Positions 1 through 9,607 of a stretch of 64,000 nucleotides of DNA are shown piece after piece. The notes under the pieces were generated by a model. That model had not been told where the DNA came from, did not search any database, and saw only the letters and a program-made list of their open reading frames with translations. The DNA is from Saxidomus purpurata. Lineage: Eukaryota; Mollusca; Bivalvia; Venerida; Veneridae. Position numbers and translations under genes: made by a program. The stretch is taken from NCBI GenBank assembly GCA_022818135.1, contig JAFMSR010000005.1, positions 36,648,766 through 36,712,765 of the forward strand, read 5' to 3'. Position 1 is the stretch's first letter; every line of letters starts with the position of its first letter.

Positions 1-300
1 ATCGTTACATTAATACATCTAGTACGTTAATGAATAAACTCGTTATACTAAACTTATACATCTAGTATGATAATGAACAAATTCGTTAATACATCCAGTA
101 GGTAAGTGAACAGACTCGTTACATTAATACATCCAGTATGTTGGTGAACAAACTCGTTACATTAATGCATCCAGAACTCGTTGCATTAATACAACTATTA
201 GGTTAGTCAACAAACTCGTTAAATCAAAACATCTTGTATGTTAGTGAACAAATTCGCTACATTGATACATCTAGTAGGTTAGTGAATAAACAAACCTAAT
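1..300. repeat. 38-bp tandem repeat, degenerate
   Basis: About seven imperfect copies of a unit that starts CTCGTTACATTAATACAT and ends with a GTGAACAAA-like stretch. The best-preserved neighbours start near 116 and 154, exactly 38 bp apart. Other copies have drifted or lost segments. The array runs into the left edge, so its full length is unknown. It probably lies in the intron before the kinase exon. Confidence 0.7.
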
Positions 301-538
301 AAATGAATGAACTAAATTAATGCCTCGAATAGGTTTTCAAATATTTCATAAGGCAGCCATGGACACATTTTTTTCTATTTTAAAATGCTCATATACTGCA
401 TAAATCTCGAACAAAATACCAGCTTGCTAACTTATTTATCAAACTGTCTTTGAAAAGAATTCGTAACGTAAATAACAAAACAGGCAGCTTGTATGAACCA
501 ATATCTATGGATAAATACTTGAACATTGTTTTTTACAG

Positions 539-946
539 ATCAAATATGTGAACAAAGACACAGTTGTCAAGATCTGCGACTTTGGAATGTCACGTGATCA
601 TATCTCAATCAAATCCGTGCGGTGTGTTGGTACACCATTATATAACTCTCCTGAAATGTTAGCTGGAAACATAAGTACTTTTGCAAGTGACATTTACAGT
701 TTCGGGCTTGTTATCTGGGAGCTCTGGTATGGTGAACGAGTATTTCAAGAATTAACAAAACAAGAGGTTTATGATACCCGAAGAAAAGCACCGCCGATGA
801 ATGCTATTCAGCCACCGGCACCTTTGAAGAAACTCATGTTATCGATGTGGAAAAAAGACGAAGAAGATCGTCCAAATGCAAGTTCAGTAGTTGACACACT
901 GAAGAAGCTAAGGCGGTCGATTTCCGTTGAGACGACAGTATATTAG
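539..946 (+). CDS. Protein kinase, C-terminal catalytic exon (partial gene)
   Basis: Terminal exon of a Ser/Thr- or Tyr-type protein kinase. It opens after a pyrimidine-rich acceptor ending in CAG at 536-538, in phase 0, with residues IKYVNKDTVVKICDFG. Motifs in order are the DFG magnesium-binding motif followed by MSR (subdomain VII), GTPLYNSPEM, a variant APE motif with SPE (subdomain VIII), SDIYSFGLVIWEL with the conserved Asp (IX), and RPNASS with the conserved Arg (XI). The frame closes with TAG at 944-946. The HRDLKxxN catalytic loop and the N-lobe must lie in upstream exons outside the window, which agrees with the exon beginning a few residues before DFG. The layout resembles the TKL/receptor-like class, but no subfamily can be assigned. 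An in-frame GTG at 548 is not a start. Confidence 0.85.
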   Translation: MKYVNKDTVVKICDFGMSRDHISIKSVRCVGTPLYNSPEMLAGNISTFASDIYSFGLVIWELWYGERVFQELTKQEVYDTRRKAPPMNAIQPPAPLKKLMLSMWKKDEEDRPNASSVVDTLKKLRRSISVETTVY

Positions 947-1192
947 CGCTACACAGAACGGTGCTAAATAGGCTAGTAACGATGCCATATAATGTTCTCC
1001 AAATGAAATAGTATATAGGCCATATTTACCACTATATCTGCTGTTGTTTTAGTAAAGCTCATATGAAATACATAGTTTGAGACGCTAATAGTTCATATAA
1101 TAGCAAGTTCACGAGTATCATCATCATTGGAAGTCTAACACATCTTGATCCTGATATATATGATAATATGTTCTAACATAAGCAATATTTCC

Positions 1193-1764
1193 TAGATGAA
1201 GAAGTTTCAGCTTCTTACAAGATAAAAGAGCACCCACGCGAGACATTCGCAGCTTCTGATGATTCTGTGATAATTTCCATTGAACAAACAAACGGTTTGG
1301 ATCCTGAAGAGAGTCCTTTCTGTATGGACAGTGGTGATAGTGCTGTCAATGTTGTTTTATGTTATATTTGATAGAAATGATATTTTTTTATCTTTGTGAT
1401 ACTTATTCGCTTTCTTAGTCGATGCACTTGTTTTCCTTCATAACTACTTGGAATATCTTATTTTGACATTTTTTGATGCACTACATAATTATTTTGTTTA
1501 GCTATGTTCCATTTACTTTTGAAGGAGTTTATGAATTTCTGTAACTGACCATTGCTCACATTGTTGAAAAATTGCTCTATGTAATCTGGCTTATGTTTCA
1601 TGCCATAATTCAAGGTTAGTTGTGTTTATTTTGTCTAATGGTTTGCACTTGATGTATATGTACCCCTTTTTTGTTTCAATTTTGCTTTCAGATCAAATAT
1701 TTAACAAACATCGGTAATGATTTATGCGCCGGTGTAAAATTGTCTGTACGCATTCAGATTTGAC
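1193..1764 (+). pseudogene. Broken paralogue of the membrane RING-finger gene at 7093-8226
   Basis: Nucleotide similarity to the intact gene at 7093-8226 is plain by eye. The acidic linker aligns (AAACGGTTTG then CCTGAAGAGAGTCC near 1293-1316, compared with 7549-7573). So do the membrane-segment region (GATGCACTTGTTTTCCTTC at 1422) and the extreme 3' end. In-frame stops, frameshifts and short indels (for example TGATAG near 1369 and TAACTGACC near 1543) rule out translation. Between about 1700 and 1712 the copy jumps from the sequence matching 7998 to that matching 8163. This removes about 160 bp that encode most of the RING domain. The 5' part with the signal peptide is also missing. It is a local duplicate in the same orientation, about 6 kb upstream of its parent. 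Confidence 0.8.
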
Positions 1765-3642
1765 TAAGGATGTGTCAAAGGTGATTAGACAGTGTCAAAA
1801 TTTACTGATTTCATATATAAAAATAACACATAAAATTGCAGACGATAATTTGTAGTTTTGACTTCAAAATGTACGAAACGTATTGTATGCCATTCTATTT
1901 TGATGATTTTTATTTTAATGGCATCCCTTTTTTTGCGTAAATCATGCTTATTTTTGCTTCATGTGTTATTGGCTATAAAATGTCGGCCATTTTTGCGACA
2001 TAACAGTGCGCAATGGGTTTGAAAGACGTCATAATAGGCAGATTGGTAGGCATTGTTCCTCTTATATAACCTAGCTCTGTGTAAATTCTTAGCTCAGTTT
2101 CATCCCCAGACTCACGATCAATGTAATATTGTAATATTTTATATATTCTTTATAAAAATTTGACAGACCATGCAGTTTTCTGTAAATATTTTACATGACT
2201 TTTAAAACTATATACTGGTAGCTCTTTCGTTTCTCAGAATGTATAGCGCTAGGAATTATTGTCGTTTTTCCTGAAACTCAGATAAACATAAAATACGTTT
2301 TGTAATCACGAGGCTAAATGTCTCCCTCCGTTCTAGCAACTTTAGAAGAAACCTTGCAGATCAAAGACGCCTACGTAAGATCCTGTTATTTAAATATTTT
2401 ACTGCAGATCGATGTCAGATTTTTAGCAACCAATTTTAAGTGAATTTAAAAGAGTAATTCATGTTTAAAAGCATTTGTCCAGCATATTCATTTGACGGAT
2501 TACGTCAAACCCGACAGATACACATTTTACTGAAGGATTCATTCTCTCTCTTTTCCGAGGGGATTGATGGATTCTAAAAAAATCAGGAGGGGTTCCCTCT
2601 CCAATTTCCGGGGATTTCGAATTTTCAAACTTTGCATTAATTCGATTAATTTGGCATTATTTTCAAAGTAAGACTTTCGAAAGATGGGTTTGTTTTTCTG
2701 GAAATTAAACTATTTGTAGTGGTACTCGCCATAGGCTTCCATCGAGTTAGGAGCATTGACGTGCTTTGCATGTAACAGGCTATTTATTTCATATTGATTA
2801 CACACACATGTATTCTCATATCAAACTATTTATCATATTGACAATGTTGTTAAGGGAAATAATTTTTAATAAACTAAATTATCTTAAAGGGAATGGCTTT
2901 TAGTTCTACATTTTAGTTTAAATCAATATATCCACTTCAGGAATACAATGTCGTCCTTTTGGTCATTACCCGTAGTCCAAGTTGAAAAGTAATTATTTTG
3001 AATAATATTTTGTCTCATCGTGACCATCCTCTGTCCGTCCTCCGTCCGTCTCGGTATATTGACATTGAACCGAATGCCCACGGGATATTGAAAGCGAACG
3101 TTTATTGGATATTAAACGGTGATTGGACGTTTACTATGAGAGTCTTGCAAAAAGTTTTGTCACTAATGGGAGTCTGTAGATTTATCCCATGTATGTTTTA
3201 AAACGTTTTACTGCGCCTCAATTTTGTTTTCATTAGTTAGTGATACCCGTTTATTCCATGCACATTGCTTTGCAAATGACCGAGATATGTAAATTTGAAA
3301 TATATGCAGTCATAAACACTGACCAATTTACAATTCACCTTGTAACATGAACGAAAGTCAAATTTGTAGCTATAATAGTAGTATAAAATGGGGGGTCCCC
3401 CCCCCCCCGAAAATTTTGCACATACCCGAAAATTTTGCACATACGATGAAGGGGAAGTAAATGCTACAGAAACTGGTTTTTATCACCGCAAGAGTGATGC
3501 CCCGGAATGGAGACACATTGTTTTAAAAAGTGTTTCCACCAACCGCGATAGAGTAAAAACATCACGCATGAGTCCAGCCTGATGAAAAGGGTCACAACCG
3601 GTTAATACGTTCACTCGTGTCTCTGATACTGGAAAGATCACC
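1765..3642. other. No gene recognised; AT-rich intergenic sequence
   Basis: Read in both directions without finding a recognisable coding segment. The only structures seen are a short G/C run at about 3390-3408 and, directly after it, a perfect two-copy 19-bp direct repeat (CCGAAAATTTTGCACATAC) at 3407-3425 and 3426-3444. The small open frames here lack any family feature. Confidence 0.5.
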
Positions 3643-3855
3643 ATGGATGATAAAGAGAAGGAACAAATTCTGCAGCGATATTATTTCGAGGAGAAAAACC
3701 CCGCCGCTTACGCGGGTCCCCAGAAACTTTATAGTGTTTTGAAGGAAAAGTATCCAGGGGTATTTACGATAACGGACATAAAACAATGGCTGAACAATGA
3801 AGATGCATACTCATTGCAGAAAACACGACCGACACAAGTTCAAAACGGTCAATAA
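3643..3855 (+). pseudogene. N-terminal fragment of a Polinton/retroviral-type integrase
   Basis: A 70-residue frame starts at an ATG in a strong context (ATCACCATGG). It reads as the small N-terminal region typical of Polinton/Maverick-type rve integrases of invertebrates: a helix, then KNPAAYAGPQKLY, then a region ending DIKQWLNNEDAYSLQK. That DxKxWL...YSLxK arrangement normally precedes the zinc-binding and DDE catalytic domains. Here the frame stops at TAA (3853-3855) soon after YSLQKTRP, and no DDE core follows in any frame, so it is a truncated remnant. The family call is from pattern memory, not a search. Nearby C2H2 fragments and compact genes (4.3-8.2 kb) may belong to the same former element. 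Confidence 0.55.
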
Positions 3856-4100
3856 CCTCTGAAAAACTAATTTTTTAATATATATTTAAAACGATACATT
3901 TGAAGAGAGTATAGTTTATGCACGCTGAGAGACAGCAGCCGACTTTTCAGGTTATAACGACCGGTTCGGAGACCATATCATCGCTTTTGCGTCCGCCATT
4001 CAATTAGCACTTAATGTCCAGTGTGTTACATGCATGAGTCGGTTTTCTATAGGATGTGTAGCAGAGCAAAGGTCACATAATATATCTCTACAGGGGTATA

Positions 4101-4470
4101 GTAGGAATTCACTATTATATATATCAACACTATAAGCCACACGAAGTGACAAGATGAGGCATTCAGGAGGTATGATGAGGTATTGAGGAGGTAATGAGGA
4201 GGCATGAGGAGGTAATGAGGAGGTACGAGGAGGTTATGAGGAGGGTCACTTCTTGTGGCTTATAGTGTTGATATATATGATAGTGATTTGGTACAGATGG
4301 CGAGGGCAGTTGCTAATAAAGCGAGACCGTAATCTCACTATGGAGAGTAACGACAAGAACATCATATTTCATTGTAGGAAATGTGGTTACGTTTTTTTGC
4401 TTTGGAGAAACCTATTACACCACTTCAGAGTATGGCATACATGCGATACATGCGAGTATTATTCAAATTA
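4101..4470. repeat. Tandem duplication, copy A, with hairpin arms around a GAGGAGG minisatellite
   Basis: First of two adjacent copies of a block of about 370-400 bp. It contains 40-bp inverted arms at 4111-4150 and 4245-4284 (38 of 40 positions complementary) that flank about 94 bp of GAGGAGGTA-type repeats, followed by the start of a zinc-finger reading frame. Both copies begin with GTAGGAATTCACTATTATAT. Confidence 0.85.
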
Positions 4471-5126
4471 GTAGGAATTCACTATTATATATATCAACAC
4501 TATAAGCCACACGAAGTGACAAGATGAGGCATTCAGGAGGTATGATGAGGTATTGAGGAGGTAATGAGGAGGCATGAGGAGGTAATGAGGAGGTACGATA
4601 AGGCATGAGGAGGTGATGAGGAGGTAATGAGGAGGTACGAGGAGGTTATGAGGAGGGTCACTTTTGTGGCTTATAGTGTTGATATATATGATAGTGATTT
4701 GGTACAGACGGCGAGGTCAGTTTCTAATAAAGCGAGACCGTTATCTCACTATGGAGAGTAACGACAAGAACATCATATTTCATTGTAGGAAATGTGGTTA
4801 CGTTTTTTTTTTTTTGTTTGGAGAAACCTATTACACCACTTCAGAGTATGGCATACATGCGAGTATTATTCAGATATATCTGTGTATGCTGCGACTGCGT
4901 GTTTGAAAACCGTAAGGCATTTCTCAAGCATGTGAAAATGAAAGCCTCGGAGGTAGTGAGGAGAAACAGACCAATGCAAACGGATTCTAACCTTTTAGGG
5001 ATATCTAAGGGAGGTAAAAGTCGTTTGGTTCGGTCTCCTGAATGTTTGCGGCTATATGCGTCAAAATGTTTTATTCGATTTCTATCTATATGGCACTGGT
5101 TTCTGCAAATGAGACATGTATGTTGA
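4340..5126 (+). pseudogene. Duplicated, frameshifted C2H2 zinc-finger gene fragments
   Basis: ATG codons at 4340 (copy A) and 4751 (copy B) start the same N-terminus, MESNDKNIIFHCRKCGYVF. Copy A continues as a fair C2H2 finger (C-x2-C-x12-H-x4-H) and stops at the duplication junction. In copy B a T-run near 4803-4815 shifts the frame. A second finger-like stretch, with CCDCVFENRKAFLKH, continues in another frame to 5126 and lacks the last histidine. The unduplicated ancestor probably encoded a short multi-finger protein. It lies between the integrase fragment and the C2H2 gene at 5991-6596 and may be from the same element. No function beyond nucleic-acid binding can be suggested. Confidence 0.55.
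4471..4875. repeat. Tandem duplication, copy B
   Basis: Second copy, with arms at 4481-4520 and 4657-4695 (one base lost in the right arm). The GAGGAGG loop is about 40 bp longer than in copy A. The copies diverge again after ATTATTCA near 4872, where copy B runs into unique zinc-finger sequence and copy A runs into the junction at 4471. The similarity is high, so the duplication is recent compared with the flanking decay. Confidence 0.85.
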
Positions 5127-5990
5127 TATTTCGGATTATTTCATTTCAAATTTGGGGTATACCGTCGAAATCATACAAGTAATACTGGACTTTAATGAGC
5201 ACCCCAATGACCAATAAATGGAACCTACCCATTGTAAAATTCCAAATGAAACACTTATAAAAAGATAGGACGGTTTATTCAAGCGTATATTGCAATGAAA
5301 ATAAAACAAACTTTTGCGTATATTTCTCAACATACATGTAGATTAATCAAATATTTAAAAAAAGTTGATAACTAATATATTTCGAAAGGACATCAACTGC
5401 ATACTTATAAAAACCACAAACAGGTATTAAATAACAAGCGAGATTGTCATGGTGACACGATTAAATTACATTTTTTTGAAAGAGCACACACTGCGACCCG
5501 TAAACCGCAAGCCTTTTCTTTGAATAGCGTTAATTTTAGTGGAGTGAGCGCTGTAGGAAAACATCATTTTAATCTTGCGTATATTTTAAGTGAATAGTTT
5601 TAGATAAAAGCTTATTACTTGATTTAAACTCTTGCTTGTTGCTAGACGTTTTTATATACCCTTAGTTAAATGGTAAACACCACCTATTGGAAAAATGACC
5701 GAGAAAAAGGAGTCACAAAGCAACATCTGTGTTTATTAGCTACAATTATTTTTTTCTTCTAAATTATCTACATTTCTTTAATAAAACAGCGTGAGTTTTA
5801 ATAAAACAGACACAAGTTTTGCTCTTTCCAGATGGAACAAATGAATGAAGTCAGTCAATTCGTTGATAGAAATGTCACAGATCATAAAGGCTTTTTTTAT
5901 ACAAAAGACACGAAGCTCACTTTAGCTTCGACAATATCGTTTTACTATTAGCCGAACAAGTTTGACAGTCCTGTTATACATGTATCACTC
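5127..5990. other. No gene recognised
   Basis: AT-rich sequence between the zinc-finger fragments and the minus-strand C2H2 gene. A possible short hairpin lies near 5911-5935 (GAAGCTCACTTTAGCTTC), just downstream of the minus-strand gene's stop. Nothing else is supported. Confidence 0.4.
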
Positions 5991-6596
5991 TCACTCAGTA
6001 TCTTCCATTTGTTCCGTATCTTCTTCCTCTTCTAACTGTGGAGTGACGTAATTGTCCAGCACTTTATCAAACATAAATCTCCGTTTAAGAATGGCGTACT
6101 TTAAGGCTTCCTCCCCTTCGTAGTGTTCTGTTGCAATTAGTTGATTGACTGTCTTCTTTATCGTTTTATAGATGGGATCCTTCTTCATAGCATCGAACCA
6201 CACCAGTTTTCTACCGAAAATGTTCATCATGGCTTTCCTGTAAGTGCTTTTCATGTCCTCAAAGACATTTTCTCTGGCTTCACTTTCACTGATCTCGGTA
6301 TCATCTTCCATAAGCTCCTTCACTTCGGTTTCATACTGCGACTGGCACTTATCAAACGCTTCCTCTACAATGTATTCCCAAGGGTCAATATCCAAACTCT
6401 TCTCAGATGTTACAGACATATCGTCGTCGCAGTTATCAGAATTGTTTTCATTAACAGGTCCAAAAATGTCCTCTTGTACAGAAATGTCTGACATCGCGTC
6501 TTCCTCTGAATCTTCGTCCGGATGTGCAGACCTTTTATGCCGCAACATATTATCCCGTCTTCTAAAGACTTTGAAACATATATCACATTCAAACAT
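5991..6596 (-). CDS. C2H2 zinc-finger protein with acidic linker and conserved-looking C-terminal helical domain
   Basis: Intact intronless frame of 201 codons. Residues 3-25 form one C2H2 finger (C-x2-C-x12-H-x4-H, with FKVFRRRDNMLRH). A strongly acidic Ser/Asp-rich linker follows (about 28-70). Next comes a helical region beginning DPWEYIVEEAFDKC and containing KLVWFDAMKKDPIYKTIKK (about 128-150). The tail is Glu/Asp-rich, ending EQMEDTE. The finger suggests nucleic-acid binding; the helical domain is not one I can name. The ATG at 6594-6596 directly precedes the finger, so the start is natural. The gene lies 46 bp downstream of another minus-strand frame (6643-7101), in a compact intronless layout unlike the rest of the window. 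An origin from a Polinton-like element is possible but unproven. Confidence 0.7.
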   Translation of the reverse strand: MFECDICFKVFRRRDNMLRHKRSAHPDEDSEEDAMSDISVQEDIFGPVNENNSDNCDDDMSVTSEKSLDIDPWEYIVEEAFDKCQSQYETEVKELMEDDTEISESEARENVFEDMKSTYRKAMMNIFGRKLVWFDAMKKDPIYKTIKKTVNQLIATEHYEGEEALKYAILKRRFMFDKVLDNYVTPQLEEEEDTEQMEDTE

Positions 6597-6642
6597 CGCG
6601 CTTGAAGGCTAAACTGCAAATGAGGAGGAGTCATGTAAGTGT

Positions 6643-7101
6643 TCAGTTTAATAACTGTCCAATAGTAGTGATGTTTTCATCTTGATTTGAGGTCTGCTTC
6701 GGCTTTCTGCTCGCAGATGGTGCCCTCTGCCTAAGTTTCTTGTTACTCTTGTTACTAATACCATCTAACTTCCCTATGGAACCTTTACGCTTCCGTGTTT
6801 TACTGACTTCTTTCATTCGTTGCAATTCCAGATCGATTAATGTCACTTTAGGTTTGGACTGACGATCAAGCATACTCTTAGCTATAGCTGTCGTCTGCTC
6901 CGCTGGGAGGACCATCCGTATATACATTTCAGAATGAGGCACATGGCTTTTACGAGATGCGCTCCCATTAAACTTCCTCTTTACTCTCTTTTCTTTTGTA
7001 TCGAATATATCCATTTTTCTCAGGTGTGCGTCTTCACTTCTTGTACAGGTTTTCATAATAACCCTCAGAGCAGCTGCAGTTTGACACCAGTTATGATGCA
7101 T
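6643..7101 (-). CDS. Basic Lys/Arg-rich protein of unknown function
   Basis: Intronless frame of up to 152 codons from the ATG at 7101. An internal Met at 7014 (MDIFDTKEKRVKRK) may be the true start and would give about 123 residues. Two basic clusters (near KEKRVKRK and near KTRKRKGS / NKKLRQRAPSASRKPKQ) suggest nuclear localisation or nucleic-acid binding. The middle has a helix-prone stretch, PKVTLIDLELQRMKEV. I do not recognise a family. It lies directly upstream of the minus-strand C2H2 gene, and its 5' end overlaps the start of the divergent plus-strand RING gene (ATG codons at 7093/7096). The long open frame opposite a coding start could in part be fortuitous, but the amino-acid composition is not that of random AT-rich DNA. 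Confidence 0.5.
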   Translation of the reverse strand: MHHNWCQTAAALRVIMKTCTRSEDAHLRKMDIFDTKEKRVKRKFNGSASRKSHVPHSEMYIRMVLPAEQTTAIAKSMLDRQSKPKVTLIDLELQRMKEVSKTRKRKGSIGKLDGISNKSNKKLRQRAPSASRKPKQTSNQDENITTIGQLLN

Positions 7102-8226
7102 TATTCAAAATCAGCTTTTGTGGTAGTGTTACTATTATTTGCTTCAAGAATTTGTCTTCAAGTGGCAGCACGTGTAATATCTGCTGATACCGGACATGAG
7201 CACTTGCTACTGATTAAAAATAGACCCGGATATGTTCACGGTGACATAATTCAGTCCATTGTTAGTGAATATGAACATTTATACAAAGATCACCTGACTT
7301 TAAAAAAGAAAATTGAACTTGAAATAAGTTCAGATCTGAATGATATTTGCATCTTTTTTATGGAACAGGATAAATGTGCATTAAACAATGAAACTGACTG
7401 GAACGTTAACTGGGTTCTAGAGTCATGTATGCCCGAATACAAACAACGGCTTCTTGAAAAACAAGGATCATCTTCAAATGTGAAAGAAGAGCACCTAAAT
7501 GAGATGCCTGCTTCTGATGATCAAGAGACTGTTTCCACTGAAAAACCAAACGGTTTGACGCCTGAAGAGAGTCCATTCTTGATGGACAGTGTTGATATTG
7601 CTGTTACTATTGTAACAACATGTGTACAATACGCATGCAATCTGGTATTATACTTGCTAGAAGTAACGATTTTATCTGTGTCCTATCTATTCGGATTCCT
7701 ACTTGATGCACTTGTTTTCCTTCTTAACTATTTGAAATTTTTCATCTTGACATTTTTAGATGCACTACATATTTTCTTTAGCTATGTTCCATTTATTTTT
7801 GAAAAAGTTTTTGTATTTCTTTTACTGGTCATTGCTCACGTCGTGGACAAATTGCTCTATGTACTCTGGCTTACGCTTCATGTCATAATTCAAAGGTTGG
7901 TTATATTTTTATTCTGGTTAATGATTTTCATTGGATCCATATGTACCCCTCTGTTTTATTTCAATTTAGCTTTCAGATCATACATCAAACACAAATCGAA
8001 CCGCATTTTATGCTATGTCGTCCTCGTAGTGGTCAAACCAGCTGGCTATAGAAGGCGTAAACAGGAATGCTGTATATGCTTTGACTATAGAATGACTGTA
8101 TTGATATTGCCATGTTTGCATGACAATATGTGCTACAGATGTTGTAATACAATCAAAGTTAGCGGTAATGGCTTATGTCCAATATGCAGATGTAAAATTT
8201 TATGTACGCTTTCAAATTTCATTTAA
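7093..8226 (+). CDS. Secretory/membrane protein with C-terminal RING finger (putative E3 ubiquitin ligase)
   Basis: The open frame begins at 6934, but the best starts are the paired ATG codons at 7093 and 7096. They give a classic signal sequence (SKSAFVVVLLLFASRICLQ) and a product of about 377 residues. A luminal or extracellular region of about 110 residues follows, with cysteines at CIFFMEQDKC and a Ser/Glu-rich stretch. Then come several hydrophobic spans (about residues 155-305, probably five or six membrane segments). A basic linker, AGYRRRKQE, leads to a C3HC4-type RING: C-x2-C in CCIC, CLH-x3-C-x2-C, and CPIC near the end. RING domains recruit ubiquitin-loaded E2 enzymes, so a membrane-anchored ligase role is inferred. 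The gene is intronless in this window. A broken paralogue lies at 1193-1764, and a minus-strand gene diverges from the same start region. No named orthologue is recognised. Confidence 0.75.
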   Translation: MMHYSKSAFVVVLLLFASRICLQVAARVISADTGHEHLLLIKNRPGYVHGDIIQSIVSEYEHLYKDHLTLKKKIELEISSDLNDICIFFMEQDKCALNNETDWNVNWVLESCMPEYKQRLLEKQGSSSNVKEEHLNEMPASDDQETVSTEKPNGLTPEESPFLMDSVDIAVTIVTTCVQYACNLVLYLLEVTILSVSYLFGFLLDALVFLLNYLKFFILTFLDALHIFFSYVPFIFEKVFVFLLLVIAHVVDKLLYVLWLTLHVIIQRLVIFLFWLMIFIGSICTPLFYFNLAFRSYIKHKSNRILCYVVLVVVKPAGYRRRKQECCICFDYRMTVLILPCLHDNMCYRCCNTIKVSGNGLCPICRCKILCTLSNFI

Positions 8227-8809
8227 AATGTTTTCAAAGAACTAATTTGTTTTTTCATTTTCAATATATTAAGACTTATACAATGTTTATGTTATCTATC
8301 TATATCTCGCAAGGTATTACGAGTACACTCAGTATTTACAGTGTATAAACGAAACTTGAAAGTAAATGTATAAAATGACGAAACAGTTTTGAAATTAATT
8401 TCACCTAAATATTTATTAATTAAACTTGATTTTTTACCAGAGAAGTGTGGCTATTAAACCACTTACATAGTGCGTTTTCGCAAGCTGGCATATTTCGAAA
8501 TCACGTTCCATTAGTATTTCTATACTTTGATTCATCTTTTCACCCTGAAGCCAAATCGTACAAAATTGATCTAGTATGATTATTCACTGAACCTTTGGGC
8601 CATTGGCCACTGCCAACAATGTACGTAAGAAAGTGAAGTCTATATTTCAATTACAGATATGAACTAAGAATAATTTCGTATTTAAAACGTGGTTAACATT
8701 ATTTTGGTATATTCTTTACCAAAGCAAAATAATGGACGGTAGGTTGTGTACTGCATACAAAATTTCATCTCGTGGCATAGTTATCACAAAAGTTTCTCTT
8801 TGACGTCCC
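8227..8809. other. 3' flank of the RING gene; nothing further recognised
   Basis: AT-rich. AATATATTAAGA-type sequence near 8263 could serve as a weak polyadenylation region, but no clear AATAAA is placed. No coding segment is supported. Confidence 0.35.
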
Positions 8810-9607
8810 TTTTTTGTGTCGCCCTTTCGGAGAAAAGGCGATACATAAGGATTGCTTTGTCGGTCGGTCTATCGGTCGGTCGGTCCGTCCGTCCATCCAT
8901 CCGTCTCAAAAACTTAACGCTGGCTATAACTTTGCCATTTATTCAGATTTCTTCATCAAACTTTCAACTTGTATTGCTTATGACAACATGGTGGTGTACC
9001 GCGAAATTTTGTATGTCAAAGTCATATTTGACATAGTGATGCCACTTTTTCTCACGAAAACTTAACGTTGGCTATACCTTTGCCATTTCTAAAGATTTCT
9101 TCATCAAATTTCAAATTGCATTGCTTATGACAAAAGGGTCGTGATGCCGCCAAACTTTGTAGATCAAGGTCATATTTGACAGAGTTATGAACCTTTTTGT
9201 ACTTAGATTTTGTCACGAAAACTTCACATTGGCTTTAATTTTGCCATTTCTTTAGATTTCTTCATCAAACTTTCAAATTACACTGCTGATGACCAAAGTG
9301 CCGTGATGCCGCCAAATTTTGTATGTGAAGGTCATATTTGACAGAGCTATGCCCCTTTTTGTACTTAGTTGTTGTCACGAAAACTTAACGTTGGCTTTAA
9401 TTTTGCCCTTTCTTTAGATTTCTTCATCAAACTTTCAAATTGCACTGCTTATGACCAAAGGGCCATGATGCCGCCAAAGCTTTATGTCAAGGGCATATTT
9501 GACAGAGTTATGCTCCTTTCTGTACTTAGATTTTGTCACGAAATTATTGGTTAATCTGACAAAGTGTACGATGGCGACACAAGTGGCCTACTGAACACCC
9601 ATCTAGT
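8810..9607 (+). mobile_element. Tandem-repeat mobile element, family A, copy 1
   Basis: The 5' end has a hairpin (TCGCC...GGCGA around CTTTCGGAGAAAA, from 8819) followed by a (GGTC/CGTC)-type microsatellite. About four copies of a 160-bp unit follow (CACGAAAACTTAACGTTGGCT at about 9053, 9213 and 9373). The 3' end is GGCGACACAAG, an imperfect hairpin and CATCTAGT. Copy 2 at 19546-20382 shares both termini. A hairpin a few bases before a CTAG end, together with the tandem-repeat core, suggests a non-autonomous Helitron-like or pearl-type element. Confidence 0.7.

Noticed and set aside
8746..9065. Plus-strand frames with SVGRSVRPS-type peptides (also at 19466-19721, 29776-30030 and 57324-57600)
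   Set aside because: They read through the GGTC/CGTC microsatellite at the start of tandem-repeat elements.
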